Source of the DNA: Prevotella sp.
Lineage (GTDB): Bacteria; Bacteroidota; Bacteroidia; Bacteroidales; Bacteroidaceae
DNA: 34,364 nucleotides
Reading direction: 5' to 3'
Assembly (NCBI GenBank): GCA_022769285.1
Contig: JALEKD010000040.1
Location: forward strand, 1-34,364
The position numbers were made by a program, and so were the translations under genes. The notes beneath the pieces are model-generated. The model saw only the letters and a program-made list of their open reading frames with translations, did no database searches and was not told where the DNA came from. Positions 17,253 to 26,076 of the stretch are shown one piece after another; position 1 is the stretch's first letter; each line of letters begins with the position of its first letter.

Positions 17253-17669
17253 ATGACGAAACTATACTTGGATGTCGATGGTGTCCTGCTCACTGCTAAG
17301 AATACGCGAATGGCCCCTGGGGCTATTCCTTTTATAGAAAAGGTTCTTTCCAAGTTTGATTGCTATTGGCTTACTACTAATTGCCGGGATGGTAATGCTG
17401 GTCGTGTGTTGGCCAGACTGTCCAATTACTATCCTGATGACATGATAAGAAAAATGCAAAGAGTGAAGCCTACAGAGTGGAAGGACCTGAAGACGGATGC
17501 CATTGACTTTAGCACGAAATTTTTCTGGGTAGATGATTATGTGTTTGAGGCAGAGAAAAGAGTGCTGAGGCTGAATAATTGCTTAGATAGGCTGATAATG
17601 GTTAACCTGAGTAATGTACACGAGCTTCAAGACATCTATTCTACTTATCTCTCTTCTGAGGATAGGTAG
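17253..17669 (+). CDS. Small HAD-like hydrolase, AT-rich (possibly acquired)
   Basis: 138 residues from the ATG at 17253; the same frame is open far upstream only because it runs antisense to coding statistics in the previous gene. HAD motifs: LDVDGVLLT (Asp7, Asp9), LTTNCRDG (motif II, about 40-47), VKPTEWKDLK (Lys region) and FFWVDDYV (Asp94, Asp95, motif IV). There is no cap domain, so it resembles the minimal HAD phosphatases. Unlike every neighbour its codons are rich in A/T at third positions, and the DNA stays AT-rich past the stop to about 17760. That suggests recent transfer. An ATAATATATACATTG tract precedes the start. Substrate unknown. Confidence 0.75.
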   Translation: MTKLYLDVDGVLLTAKNTRMAPGAIPFIEKVLSKFDCYWLTTNCRDGNAGRVLARLSNYYPDDMIRKMQRVKPTEWKDLKTDAIDFSTKFFWVDDYVFEAEKRVLRLNNCLDRLIMVNLSNVHELQDIYSTYLSSEDR

Positions 17670-17762
17670 AAAGGATATCGCATAGCAATTATAGATAGAT
17701 GCCTTGAACGGCCGTTGCCGCTTTTGATAGAGTAGGGGATAAAGATAAGTACCTAAAAAGGC

Positions 17763-17803
17763 ACTCGCCCTGACAAACACAGGTCTGGTTTATCAGGGCG
17801 AGT
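17763..17803. terminator. Bidirectional terminator between HAD-like and OmpA-family genes
   Basis: ACTCGCCCTGA (17763-17773) pairs perfectly with TCAGGGCGAGT (17793-17803), with AAAC/GTTT extending the stem inside after one mismatch. It lies between convergent genes. Confidence 0.7.
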
Positions 17804-17830
17804 TCTTGTATGGTGGCGGGAGCCGTCAGT

Positions 17831-18709
17831 TTACTTGTCGCTGTCGGGCGCCTTGTCTATAAGGTCCATGAACTGGTCGAGCTTGGGCGTGATGATGATC
17901 TGGGTGCGGCGGTTGCGCTGCTTGCCCACCTCTGTGTCGTTGCTGGCCACGGGATTGTACTCGCCCCTGCCCCCTGCGGTGAGTCTCTTGGGGGCTACGC
18001 CGAAGCGGGTCTGCAGATACTGAACCACCGAAGAGGCTCGCAGCGCTGAGAGGTCCCAGTTGTTGCGTATGTTCTTCATCGAGGCGGCGCTGGTGTTGAT
18101 GGGCACGTTGTCGGTGTTACCCTCGATGAGTACATCGTAGTCCTTGTAGTCCATGATGATTTTGGCTATCTTGCTCAGAGTCTCCTCGGCGCGGTCATTG
18201 ATTTCGTATGAGCCGCTCTTGTACAGCATGTTGTCAGCCAGAGATATGTACACCACGCCCTTGAGTACCTGCACGTCTACCTCCTTGAGCTCCTCCTTGC
18301 TCAGAGAACGCGTTAGGTTGTTGGTGAGTACCATGTTGAGCGAGTCCGACTTGCTCTTCACTTCTACGAGATGGCGAATGTACTGGTTGCTCTCGTTAAT
18401 CTGGTCTACCAGTTTAGAGATATTGATGTTGTTGGTGCTGGTATTGGCCAGACTCTTGTCGAGGCTCTGCTGGAGGGCAGCGTAAGCTTTCTTCTGAGTG
18501 GCCAGCTGGTCGGTCAGAGAGGCCACGCGGGCCTGGGCAGCGGCCAGCTGCTCCTTAGTGTTCTGGTAGTTGCCTGTCAGTTCCCTGTTTTCAGTCTGGC
18601 AGTTCTTCAGCTCGCTTTGGCAAGCCTCTAAGTTCTTCTTGCTGACACAGCCCGACAGCACCAGGGCTCCCAGGGCGAGGGTCAGTACCATAGATTTTAC
18701 TTTCTTCAT
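17831..18709 (-). CDS. OmpA-family lipoprotein
   Basis: 292 residues from the ATG at 18709; 37 extra in-frame residues upstream lack any signal and are rejected. The signal ends in LVLSGC, giving a lipidated Cys21. Residues about 22-150 are a coiled coil rich in Gln, Glu, Lys and Leu (SKKNLEACQSELKNCQTENREL and so on), then a link, then an OmpA C-terminal domain (about 175-280). That domain has VLIEGNTDNVPI, NWDLSALRASSVVQYL and NDTEVGKQRNRRTQIIITP, carrying the conserved Asp and Arg that bind diaminopimelate in peptidoglycan. It would tether the outer membrane to the cell wall, as other OmpA-like lipoproteins do. A -7 box lies at 18809-18816, leaving a leader of about 95 nt. Confidence 0.88.
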   Translation of the reverse strand: MKKVKSMVLTLALGALVLSGCVSKKNLEACQSELKNCQTENRELTGNYQNTKEQLAAAQARVASLTDQLATQKKAYAALQQSLDKSLANTSTNNINISKLVDQINESNQYIRHLVEVKSKSDSLNMVLTNNLTRSLSKEELKEVDVQVLKGVVYISLADNMLYKSGSYEINDRAEETLSKIAKIIMDYKDYDVLIEGNTDNVPINTSAASMKNIRNNWDLSALRASSVVQYLQTRFGVAPKRLTAGGRGEYNPVASNDTEVGKQRNRRTQIIITPKLDQFMDLIDKAPDSDK

Positions 18710-19042
18710 AATCTTTCGTGATATTAATGGTGTTAGTAATGTTTGGACAGTAGCCTGGCTCATGTGGCGGAGCCTCTCGGGGTCTGGGCCGATGGCGGCT
18801 ATAGTCTGCAAAGTTATCAAAACTTATATATATGACGTTCGTAAACCCCCATTTGTATTTTTCTTTAATGTTATTTAACTATAACAGCGCTGAAAGAACA
18901 ACTATTTACATGTCACAAACCATCGTTCTGTACGTTATTAGTATAACTGGCCAGCCCGGAGGGACCCGCGGAATGTCCGTAGAAACCGCCCGCAGGTCGG
19001 CCATTATCAGAAGAAGTAAATACATTAACAGATAAACAGCTT
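18710..19042. other. Divergent intergenic region
   Basis: 333 nt between the OmpA-family gene (minus) and the barrel gene (plus). It holds the minus-strand -7 box at 18809-18816. No consensus promoter was found for the plus-strand gene, and no gene, repeat or terminator stands out. Confidence 0.6.
18809..18816 (-). promoter_or_regulatory. -7 box for the OmpA-family gene
   Basis: TAACTTTG on the minus strand matches TAnnTTTG. There is no TTTG at 19-20 nt upstream, so the call rests on the -7 element only. Confidence 0.4.
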
Positions 19043-19960
19043 ATGATTATGAAGATGAAGCGGACAGCCGCCCTGCTGATGGCCACCATGACGGTGCTCG
19101 TGGCCGGGGCGCAGACTAAGAAAGACACCACCATTGTGTTTAACGGACAGCGTATCGTAGTGAGCGGCAATGCGGCCGATACGCAGGTAGAGGTGTACAA
19201 CGCGCAGGGCACGCAACTGCGCAAGTCGAGCACGACCACCTATGTAGACGGCCAGGAGGTAGAGCGCGTGTACGTCACGTCGCCCTTCCTGCCTTCGTCC
19301 TACACTAACGGAGCGGGTGTGTTCCCTACGTTGCCCACGGTGTGGTATGCCTTTACCTCTACCGACAATAAGATAGGGTCTACGGCCAACAGCAGCGCCG
19401 GACTGCATACCCGCGGCTCGGGCAGTGGCGAGGTGGGCGTCACGGTCTTCGAGGGCATCTGCCCGTTGACCCCCACCGGCCGCAAGGGTTCCCTGGGCCT
19501 GTCCATGGGTACCCAGGTGTACATGTCGTGGAACAATTTTCAGACCGGAGTGCTGTTAGAGGGCCAGGGCAACCACGTCAGCTTCGCCCAGTCCGCAGCC
19601 AAGGCTGCCACCAACCGCATTACCTATACCGGAATACGCGTGCCGTTGATGCTGGTATGGAACCCGCTCGAAACCGAGGGCACTATGGCTTCGCAGATAT
19701 TCCTGGGCCTGTCGGCCGATATCAGGGTGGGTGGCAAGTACCGCTTTACGCCCGAGGAGACGGGCGACCCCGTAGAGCGCAACTTCCGTGTGAATCCTGT
19801 CGGCCTCAATGCCGAGATGGGTGTCAACTTCGGTCCGCTTACCATTACCAGCCGCGTGGGCCTGTTGCCTCTTTTCAAGACTACGGATGGCAAGAAAGCC
19901 TATACTTCGTCTGTCGGCATCGGTATCAACATCGGCCAGCTGTTCCGCAAGGGCAAGTAA
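19043..19960 (+). CDS. Outer-membrane beta-barrel protein, function unknown
   Basis: 305 residues with a signal peptide (MIMKMKRTAALLMATMTVLVAGA-QT); the ATG at 19049 is a possible alternative start. The first 60 residues are a short polar segment with VEVYNAQGTQLRKSS. The rest alternates strands and turns typical of an outer-membrane barrel: GSLGLSMGTQVYMSWNNFQTGVLLEGQG, ITYTGIRVPLMLVWNP, SQIFLGLSADIRVGGKYRF, LNAEMGVNFGPLTITSRVGLLPLF and a terminal VGIGINIGQLFRKGK. It resembles the PorT-like barrels loosely, but I do not recognise a named family. It is transcribed away from the OmpA-family gene. Ligand or partner unknown. Confidence 0.65.
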   Translation: MIMKMKRTAALLMATMTVLVAGAQTKKDTTIVFNGQRIVVSGNAADTQVEVYNAQGTQLRKSSTTTYVDGQEVERVYVTSPFLPSSYTNGAGVFPTLPTVWYAFTSTDNKIGSTANSSAGLHTRGSGSGEVGVTVFEGICPLTPTGRKGSLGLSMGTQVYMSWNNFQTGVLLEGQGNHVSFAQSAAKAATNRITYTGIRVPLMLVWNPLETEGTMASQIFLGLSADIRVGGKYRFTPEETGDPVERNFRVNPVGLNAEMGVNFGPLTITSRVGLLPLFKTTDGKKAYTSSVGIGINIGQLFRKGK

Positions 19961-20052
19961 GGGGAAAAGTAAAAGAGTAAGAGCCCCTAAGCCCGCAAGG
20001 GGTGATGGTGAGGTAGTGAATGTGGGAGCCATGGGTACCCAGACGCTTGGAA

Positions 20053-20110
20053 AAACCGTCTTTGGGTGAAAAGTAGAAAGGTAGAAACGTAAAAAGATAA
20101 GAAGCGCTGG
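20053..20110 (+). repeat. 58-nt block shared with 31505-31562
   Basis: Begins AAACCGTCTTTGGG, continues through GAAAAGTA and an A/G-rich stretch, and ends in CGCTGG. The block at 31505-31562 has the same length and order. Both lie about 70-110 nt upstream of a repeat copy on the same strand. Confidence 0.75.
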
Positions 20111-20183
20111 AGTAGAGAGGCGTTTTCGTAGTCTCTAAGTCGCTCAAGGGGGATGTAGGATGGCAAGTGGGGGAGTCGTGGCC

Positions 20184-20270
20184 GACCTTTATGTTTCCAG
20201 GAGCCATCTTTAGCGCACTGGGAGCCGTCGTTAGAAATGAAAAGGTCGATCTTTTCATTTCTCGCGGCTG
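20184..20270 (+). repeat. Dispersed palindromic repeat, copy C
   Basis: GACCTTTATGTTTCC, then units CCAGGAGCCATCTTTAG (20197) and CTGGGAGCCGTCGTTAG (20218), 21 nt apart. Next comes the 11-bp inverted repeat GAAATGAAAAG (20234-20244) and CTTTTCATTTC (20251-20261) around a GTCGAT loop. The palindrome core differs from the ACCGGT of other copies, but the arms are still paired. Confidence 0.85.
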
Positions 20271-20366
20271 CCACGCGAAGAAATGCTGTCCTTACGAGCG
20301 TGCTGGGGATGCCTCCGCAAACAGCGCGCGTTGCTTGCGCGGCGTAGGACTTCGCAATGGCCGTTC

Positions 20367-20389
20367 CTCGCGCGTATATATAATTATGG
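20367..20389 (+). repeat. CTCGCGCG + TATATATA composite motif, copy 2
   Basis: CTCGCGCG (20367-20374) runs directly into TATATATAATTATGG. It lies about 33 nt upstream of the -33 box of the DMT transporter promoter. See copies at 4253 and 33782. Confidence 0.4.
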
Positions 20390-20421
20390 TATAGGCCGTG
20401 CGAAAAAACTTCGTCTTTTCC

Positions 20422-20452
20422 TTTGCATTGTCTTCGGCTTGCACTACCTTTG
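20422..20452 (+). promoter_or_regulatory. Consensus promoter, likely leaderless transcript
   Basis: TTTG (20422-20425), 19 nt, TACCTTTG (20445-20452). The ATG at 20458 begins only 5 nt after the -7 box, about where transcription should start, so the mRNA probably has little or no 5' leader. Confidence 0.75.
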
Positions 20453-20457
20453 CACCC

Positions 20458-21354
20458 ATGGAAAGAAATAAGGTGCAAGGACACGCGGCCGTGCTGTCGG
20501 CCAACGTCATATTCGGACTGGGTGTCCCCGTGACGGCCCTGCTGCTCAGCCGTTGGGTGTCGCCCATGGTCTACATGCTCACGAGGTGCGTGGGCGCTGC
20601 CGCCATATTCTGGATAATATCGCTCTTTATGCCTGCCGAGCGGGTGACGCGCCGCGACCTGCTGGTCATCATGGGTGGCGGACTGCTGGGCATCGTGGTG
20701 TCGCAGACGCTTACTGCCTGGGCACTGGTGTACACCACCCCGGTGTATTTCTCGCTCATAGCCACCCTGACTCCTGTGGCCACCATGCTCATGGCGGCCC
20801 TGTTTATCGGCGAGCGCATCACCACCGTCAGACTGGTGGGCGTGGTTGTGGGTATCGTGGGCGCGGTACTCATGGTGCTGATGAACTGGAGTGGCGGGGC
20901 AGGCCTCAATGACCTGTTGGGCATCGGCCTGGCCGTGCTCAGTCTGCTTACATGGGCCCTGTACCTCATTATCACCCGGCGGGTGAGTCAGCGCTATACC
21001 GCTGTGACCCAGATGAAATGGACGTTTCTCATTTCGGCTGTGGCCGTGCTGCCCATGGCCTGGGGCGAACTGGGCTCGCAGCCCCTGTATTCCTCTGCCT
21101 GTACATGGACGGGTGCGGCCGAGATGGCCTTTATCGTGGTCTTTGCCACGGTGGCCGGCTACTTTGCCATACCCTTTGCCATGCGCTACATCAAGGCTAC
21201 TACCGTGAGCGTGTACACCAATCTGCAACCCATCGTGGCCTCGTTTGTGGCTATAGCCATCGGTCAGGATGTGCTCACGTGGGACAAGCCCGTGGCCCTG
21301 GTCTTAGTGCTGCTCAGCGCCTACATGGTAACCCGTGCCGACAGCCGGTCGTAA
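20458..21354 (+). CDS. DMT-superfamily (EamA) transporter
   Basis: 298 residues from MERNKVQGH. The in-frame stretch upstream (from 20398) covers the promoter and is rejected. About ten membrane segments form two EamA repeats: the first half has LSANVIFGLGVPVTALLL, YMLTRCVGAAAIFWIISL and FSLIATLTPVATMLMAALFIGERIT, and the second has LGIGLAVLSLLTWALYLIITRRV and YTNLQPIVASFVAIAIGQD. The paired 'TPV...ALFIGE' and 'QPIVASFVAI' boxes are diagnostic. Such inner-membrane proteins export or import metabolites, amino acids or nucleotide sugars; the substrate cannot be told. The TcdA-like gene follows after 53 nt and is probably co-transcribed. Confidence 0.87.
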   Translation: MERNKVQGHAAVLSANVIFGLGVPVTALLLSRWVSPMVYMLTRCVGAAAIFWIISLFMPAERVTRRDLLVIMGGGLLGIVVSQTLTAWALVYTTPVYFSLIATLTPVATMLMAALFIGERITTVRLVGVVVGIVGAVLMVLMNWSGGAGLNDLLGIGLAVLSLLTWALYLIITRRVSQRYTAVTQMKWTFLISAVAVLPMAWGELGSQPLYSSACTWTGAAEMAFIVVFATVAGYFAIPFAMRYIKATTVSVYTNLQPIVASFVAIAIGQDVLTWDKPVALVLVLLSAYMVTRADSRS

Positions 21355-21407
21355 CTCCGGGCCGGCCGACAGACACATAGTAAGTAACTACACATATATA
21401 ATAAGGT

Positions 21408-22229
21408 ATGGGGATAGAGAGAGGACTGTTTAACCGCACCGAGCTGTTGGTAGGTGCCGATGTGATGGATGCCATCACCGCCCAGCGCGTCATCATCTTT
21501 GGCGTGGGCGGCGTGGGCAGCTGGTGCGCCGAGTGCCTGGTGCGGTCAGGGGTGGCCCACCTGACCATCGTAGACTCTGACCGCGTGTGTGTAACCAACA
21601 TTAACCGCCAGCTCATGGCCACCACCCACACCGTGGGCAAGGTCAAGGTAGAGGCGCTCCGCGACAGGCTGTTAGAGATAAACCCCAAGGCCGACATCGT
21701 GGCCCTGCAGAAGATATACAATGAGGATTCGGCCGATGACTTCAATCTGGACGAGTACGACTACGTCATCGATGCCATCGACAGCCTCAAGGACAAGGCC
21801 CTGCTGATACTGCGGGCCTGCCAGTCGCGGGCCGTCTTCTTCTCCTCGATGGGTGCGGCTCTCAAACTGGACCCCACCAAGATACACGTGGCCGAATTCT
21901 GGAAGGTGCGCGGCTGTCCCCTCGGTGCTGCCCTGCGTAAGAAGTTCAAACACATGCGTGTCCGCCCGGCCCATAAGTTCCAGTGCGTGTACAGCGACGA
22001 GGTATTGCCTAACCGCGGTGTCAACCACAGTTGCGGCACCAGCGCCTGCATGTGCCCCAAGGCCAAGGTGGGCCCCGGCGACCCCTCATTAGTTAACCAC
22101 GAGTGGTGCTCGTCCAAGGCACAGATTAACGGCACGCTGGCCCACATTACCGCCATCTTCGGGTTTACCATCGGCGGACTGGTGCTCAGCGACATCTACC
22201 GTCGCGCCCTGGCTCCGGCAGCCGGGTAA
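21408..22229 (+). CDS. tcdA: tRNA threonylcarbamoyladenosine dehydratase (TcdA/CsdL-like)
   Basis: 273 residues of the ThiF/MoeB/HesA E1-like family. The ATP-binding loop FGVGGVGSWCAECLVRSGV (about 31-49) is followed by TIVDSDRVCVTNINRQLMAT and by DYVIDAIDSLKDKALLI, all typical of TcdA. The mid-region YSDEVLPNRG and a Cys-rich stretch (SCGTSACMCPK, about 221-231) sit where related dehydratases carry variable inserts. TcdA uses ATP to cyclise t6A37 to ct6A37 in tRNAs that read ANN codons. Length matches the family. An ACATATATAATAAGG tract precedes the ATG. MoeB or another E1-like adenylyltransferase is the main alternative, but the N-terminal RTELLVGADVMDAITAQRV fits TcdA better. Confidence 0.85.
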   Translation: MGIERGLFNRTELLVGADVMDAITAQRVIIFGVGGVGSWCAECLVRSGVAHLTIVDSDRVCVTNINRQLMATTHTVGKVKVEALRDRLLEINPKADIVALQKIYNEDSADDFNLDEYDYVIDAIDSLKDKALLILRACQSRAVFFSSMGAALKLDPTKIHVAEFWKVRGCPLGAALRKKFKHMRVRPAHKFQCVYSDEVLPNRGVNHSCGTSACMCPKAKVGPGDPSLVNHEWCSSKAQINGTLAHITAIFGFTIGGLVLSDIYRRALAPAAG

Positions 22230-22292
22230 GCCGTGACCCCACCGGACGCCATGGCTGTGGCCCCCACCGTGGAAATAAATATAAAGATTTGT

Positions 22293-22323
22293 TTTGTATT
22301 CTTATCAACTTGCACTATCTTTG
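22293..22323 (+). promoter_or_regulatory. Consensus promoter for purL
   Basis: TTTG (22293-22296), 19 nt, TATCTTTG (22316-22323). Transcription would start near 22330, leaving about 30 nt of A-rich leader before the ATG at 22360. No hairpin or purine-riboswitch-like fold is apparent in so short a leader. Confidence 0.8.
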
Positions 22324-22359
22324 CAGATACATTCATTATAATAATATAAAAAAACATTT

Positions 22360-25300
22360 ATGATACTCTTCTTCAAGACTCTGAATGAGCATGTGATTGC
22401 GACTGAAATCGACCATCAGCCCAGTCAGCAGGAAATCAATGAACTCAGTTGGCTTTATGGCGACGCAACCTGTCTTGCGGAGCAGTCACTGCCAGGCTTC
22501 TATGTGGGCCCGCGCCGTGAAATGATTACCCCTTGGAGCACCAATGCCGTTGAGATTACACAGAATATGAGCCTCAGCGGCATTTCGCGTATTGAGGAAT
22601 ATTTTCCTGTTAGTTCTGAGGACGCTGACCATGACCCCATGCTCCAGCGTATGTACCATGGCCTGGATCAGGAAGTGTTCACCGTGAACCACCAGCCAGA
22701 GCCCATCAAGTACATCGACAACCTCGAGGAGTACAATGAGCAAGAAGGACTGGCCCTGTCGCCCGAAGAGATAGAGTATCTGCATAAGATAGAGGCGCAG
22801 AACGGGCGCCCACTGACCGATTCGGAAATCTTTGGCTTCGCCCAGATTAACTCTGAGCACTGCCGGCACAAGATTTTCGGCGGAACGTTCATCATTGACG
22901 GCAAGGAGATGGAGTCGAGCCTCTTTGCCATGATTAAGAAGACCACCAAGGAGAACCCCGGCAAGATACTGTCGGCCTACAAGGACAATGTGGCCTTTGC
23001 CCAGGGCCCTGTGATAGAGCAGTTTGCCCCCAAGGACCAGTCTACGGCCGACTACTTCAGAGTTGAGGACATAGAAAGCGTCATTTCGCTCAAGGCAGAG
23101 ACTCATAACTTCCCCACCACCGTAGAGCCGTTCAACGGAGCCGCTACGGGTACCGGCGGAGAGATTCGCGACCGCATGGGTGGTGGCACCGGTTCGTGGC
23201 CCATTGCCGGCACGGCCGTGTACATGACCTCTTATCCCCGCCTGAAGGACGATGAGGGCAAGGCCGATACCCTGCGCGACTGGGAAGACCTGATGCCCGT
23301 GCGCCAGTGGCTCTACCAGACTCCCGAGCAGATACTTATCAAGGCTTCCAACGGTGCCTCCGACTTCGGTAACAAGTTCGGCCAGCCCCTTATCACGGGC
23401 TCTGTGCTCACTTTCGAGCATGCCGAGGACGGTCAGAAGTTGGGTTACGACAAGGTAATCATGCTGGCCGGCGGTGTAGGCTATGGCAAGAAGCGCGACT
23501 GCCTGAAGAAAGAGCCCCAGAAGGGCAACAAGGTCGTGGTGGTCGGCGGCGACAACTACCGCATCGGTCTCGGTGGCGGTTCTGTCTCTTCCGTCGACAC
23601 GGGCCGTTATTCCAACGGTATCGAACTCAATGCCGTGCAGCGTGCTAACCCTGAAATGCAGAAGCGCGCATACAACCTGGTGCGTGCGCTGGTCGAGGAG
23701 GACAATAACCCAGTCGTTAGTATTCATGACCACGGCTCGGCCGGTCACCTCAACTGTCTCTCTGAGTTGGTCGAGGACTGCGGCGGCCGTATCGACATGT
23801 CCAAGCTGCCCATCGGTGACAAGACGCTCAGCGCTAAGGAGGTTGTCGCCAACGAGAGCCAAGAGCGCATGGGCCTGCTTATCGACGAGAAGCACTTGGA
23901 GCACGTCCAGAAGATAGCTGAGCGCGAGCGCGCTCCGCTCTACGTGGTCGGTGAGACCACTGGCGATGCCCACTTCTCCTTTGTACAGGCCGACGGTAAG
24001 AAACCGTTTGACCTGGACGTGGCGCAGATGTTCGGACATTCGCCCAAGACGATTATGCGCGACGAGACGGTGACTCACCATTATGAGGATGTTACCTACT
24101 CGCAGGACAAGATAGACGAGTACCTTACCCGCGTACTGCAGCTCGAGGCTGTGGCTTGTAAGGACTGGCTTACTAACAAGGTAGACCGCTCTGTAACGGG
24201 CAAGATAGCCCGCCAGCAGTGCCAGGGTCCCATCCAGTTGCCCCTCTCTGACTGTGGCGTGGTGGCCCTCGACTACCGTGGCCGCAAGGGCATAGCCACC
24301 GCACTGGGCCACGCTCCCCAGGCCGGCTTGGCCAATCCTGCTGCTGGCAGCGTGCTCTCTGTCGCTGAGGCCCTCACCAATATAGTATGGGCCCCGCTGG
24401 CTGATGGTATGGAGAGTCTGTCGCTCAGCGCCAACTGGATGTGGCCTTGCCGTTCGCAGAAGGGCGAAGACGCCCGCCTGTACGCTGCTGTCAAGGCCCT
24501 GTCCGACTTCTGCTGTGATATCCACGTCAATGTGCCTACCGGCAAGGACAGCCTTTCTCTCAGCCAGCAGTATCCTTACGGCGAGAAGATTATCTCTCCC
24601 GGTACGGTCATTGTCTCTGCTGGCGGCGAGGTCTCTGACGTCCGCCAGGTAGTTTCTCCTGTTCTCGTCAACGACAAGAACTCTTCGCTCTATCACATAG
24701 ACTTCAGCTTCGATGCCCAGCGCCTCGGCGGCTCTGCCTTTGCACAGAGCCTTGGCAAGGTGGGCGACGACGTGCCCACGGTAGCTAACCCCGAGTACTT
24801 TGTCGACTGCTTCAACGCTGTTCAGGAACTCATCCGTAAGGGCTGGGTTATGTCCGGCCACGACATCTCGGCCGGTGGTCTTATTACTACGCTGCTCGAG
24901 ATGACCTTTGCTAACACCGAGGGTGGCATGCACGTCAACCTGCACGATATTGATGACGACGACCTCGTCAAACTGCTCTTCGCCGAGAACCCCGGTGTCG
25001 TTATCCAGGTTAGCGATGAGCACAAGCACGACCTGAAGGCTTTCTTAGAGGATGCCGGCGTGGGTTATGCCAAGATAGGCTATCCCGCCAAGGAGCGCAA
25101 GCTCGTCGTGAAGAAGGGCGACTATGAGCACACCTTTGACATAGATACCCTGCGCGATACCTGGTACAAGACCAGTTACCTGCTGGACCGCAAGCAGAGC
25201 CGCAACGGCATGGCCAAGGCCCGTTACCAGAACTACAAGCACCAGCCGATACAGATGAAGTTCAACAACGACTTCACGGGAACGCTGGCACAATACGGCA

Positions 25301-26076
25301 TCAGCGCCGACCGCCGCACGGCTTCGGGCGTGAGGGCTGCCATCATTCGCGAGAAAGGCACCAACGGCGAGCGCGAGATGGCCTACTCGCTATACCTGGC
25401 CGGCTTTGACGTGAAGGATGTCATGATGACCGACCTCATCACGGGCCGCGAGACCCTGGAGGACGTTAACATGATAGTGTTCTGTGGCGGCTTCTCTAAC
25501 TCTGACGTGCTCGGTTCGGCTAAGGGTTGGGCCGGTGCTTTCCTGTACAACCCCAAGGCCAAAGAGGCTCTCGACCGCTTCTATGCCCGTAAGGACACCC
25601 TCTCCCTTGGAATCTGCAACGGCTGCCAGCTCATGGTCGAGCTCAATCTTATCAACCCCGAGCACCAGCACCGTGCCCATCTGCTCCACAACGAGTCGCA
25701 GAAGTTTGAGAGCGCTTTCTTAGGTCTGGACATTCCTCAGAACAACAGCGTGATGTTCGGCAGCCTGAGTGGCGACAAACTCGGCATCTGGGTAGCCCAC
25801 GGCGAGGGCCGCTTCGAGTTGCCCGAGCCCGAGAGCGCTTACAATGTGGTGGCCAAGTACAGCTACGCCGAGTACCCCGGTAACCCTAACGGCTCTGACT
25901 ACAACGTTGCCGGAATTTGTTCTGCTGACGGCCGTCACCTCGCTATGATGCCGCATCTTGAACGTGCCATCTTCCCGTGGCAACAGGCTTACTATCCTGC
26001 CAGTCGTCGTCAGGACGAGGTTACTCCTTGGATTGAGGCTTTTGTCAACGCCCGCAAATGGATTGAGAACCGCTAA
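22360..26076 (+). CDS. purL: Phosphoribosylformylglycinamidine synthase (single-chain PurL)
   Basis: 1238 residues, the length of the large fused PurL of Proteobacteria and Bacteroidetes. The N-terminal PurS-like part (about 1-140) leads to the linker motif INSEHCRHKIFGG (about 164) and LKAETHNFPTTVEPFNGAATGTGGEIRD, then the two synthase halves with MLAGGVGYGKK, GGGSVSSVDTGRYSNG and SAGGLITTLLEM. The C-terminal glutaminase has FCGGFSNSDVLGSAKGWAG, nucleophile Cys1086 in LGICNGCQLM and PHLERAIFPWQ. It converts FGAR, glutamine and ATP to FGAM in purine synthesis. A consensus promoter lies upstream. The stop codon overlaps the ATG of a chromate-transporter gene (TAATG), an odd but tight linkage. 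Codon use is smoother than its neighbours, as expected for a well expressed gene. Confidence 0.97.
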   Translation: MILFFKTLNEHVIATEIDHQPSQQEINELSWLYGDATCLAEQSLPGFYVGPRREMITPWSTNAVEITQNMSLSGISRIEEYFPVSSEDADHDPMLQRMYHGLDQEVFTVNHQPEPIKYIDNLEEYNEQEGLALSPEEIEYLHKIEAQNGRPLTDSEIFGFAQINSEHCRHKIFGGTFIIDGKEMESSLFAMIKKTTKENPGKILSAYKDNVAFAQGPVIEQFAPKDQSTADYFRVEDIESVISLKAETHNFPTTVEPFNGAATGTGGEIRDRMGGGTGSWPIAGTAVYMTSYPRLKDDEGKADTLRDWEDLMPVRQWLYQTPEQILIKASNGASDFGNKFGQPLITGSVLTFEHAEDGQKLGYDKVIMLAGGVGYGKKRDCLKKEPQKGNKVVVVGGDNYRIGLGGGSVSSVDTGRYSNGIELNAVQRANPEMQKRAYNLVRALVEEDNNPVVSIHDHGSAGHLNCLSELVEDCGGRIDMSKLPIGDKTLSAKEVVANESQERMGLLIDEKHLEHVQKIAERERAPLYVVGETTGDAHFSFVQADGKKPFDLDVAQMFGHSPKTIMRDETVTHHYEDVTYSQDKIDEYLTRVLQLEAVACKDWLTNKVDRSVTGKIARQQCQGPIQLPLSDCGVVALDYRGRKGIATALGHAPQAGLANPAAGSVLSVAEALTNIVWAPLADGMESLSLSANWMWPCRSQKGEDARLYAAVKALSDFCCDIHVNVPTGKDSLSLSQQYPYGEKIISPGTVIVSAGGEVSDVRQVVSPVLVNDKNSSLYHIDFSFDAQRLGGSAFAQSLGKVGDDVPTVANPEYFVDCFNAVQELIRKGWVMSGHDISAGGLITTLLEMTFANTEGGMHVNLHDIDDDDLVKLLFAENPGVVIQVSDEHKHDLKAFLEDAGVGYAKIGYPAKERKLVVKKGDYEHTFDIDTLRDTWYKTSYLLDRKQSRNGMAKARYQNYKHQPIQMKFNNDFTGTLAQYGISADRRTASGVRAAIIREKGTNGEREMAYSLYLAGFDVKDVMMTDLITGRETLEDVNMIVFCGGFSNSDVLGSAKGWAGAFLYNPKAKEALDRFYARKDTLSLGICNGCQLMVELNLINPEHQHRAHLLHNESQKFESAFLGLDIPQNNSVMFGSLSGDKLGIWVAHGEGRFELPEPESAYNVVAKYSYAEYPGNPNGSDYNVAGICSADGRHLAMMPHLERAIFPWQQAYYPASRRQDEVTPWIEAFVNARKWIENR

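Larger units (their letters stand above)
19961..20457. other. Intergenic region with compound repeat copy C
   Basis: 497 nt holding the 58-nt block shared with copy D (20053-20110), repeat copy C (20184-20270), a CTCGCGCG/TATATATA motif (20367-20389) and the consensus promoter of the next gene (20422-20452). Small frames here read through the repeat and are not convincing genes. Confidence 0.7.

Noticed and set aside
19987..21228. 413-codon minus-strand frame over the DMT gene and repeat C
   Set aside because: His/Gly/Arg-rich composition typical of a shadow frame, no domain, and it runs across both a repeat and a real membrane-protein gene.
22324..22359. Purine riboswitch before purL
   Set aside because: The leader is only about 30 nt and A-rich, too short for the known purine aptamer fold.
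22486..25029. Long open frame (847 codons) antisense to purL
   Set aside because: It mirrors the codon pattern of purL, has no recognisable domain, and purL is certain across the whole span.
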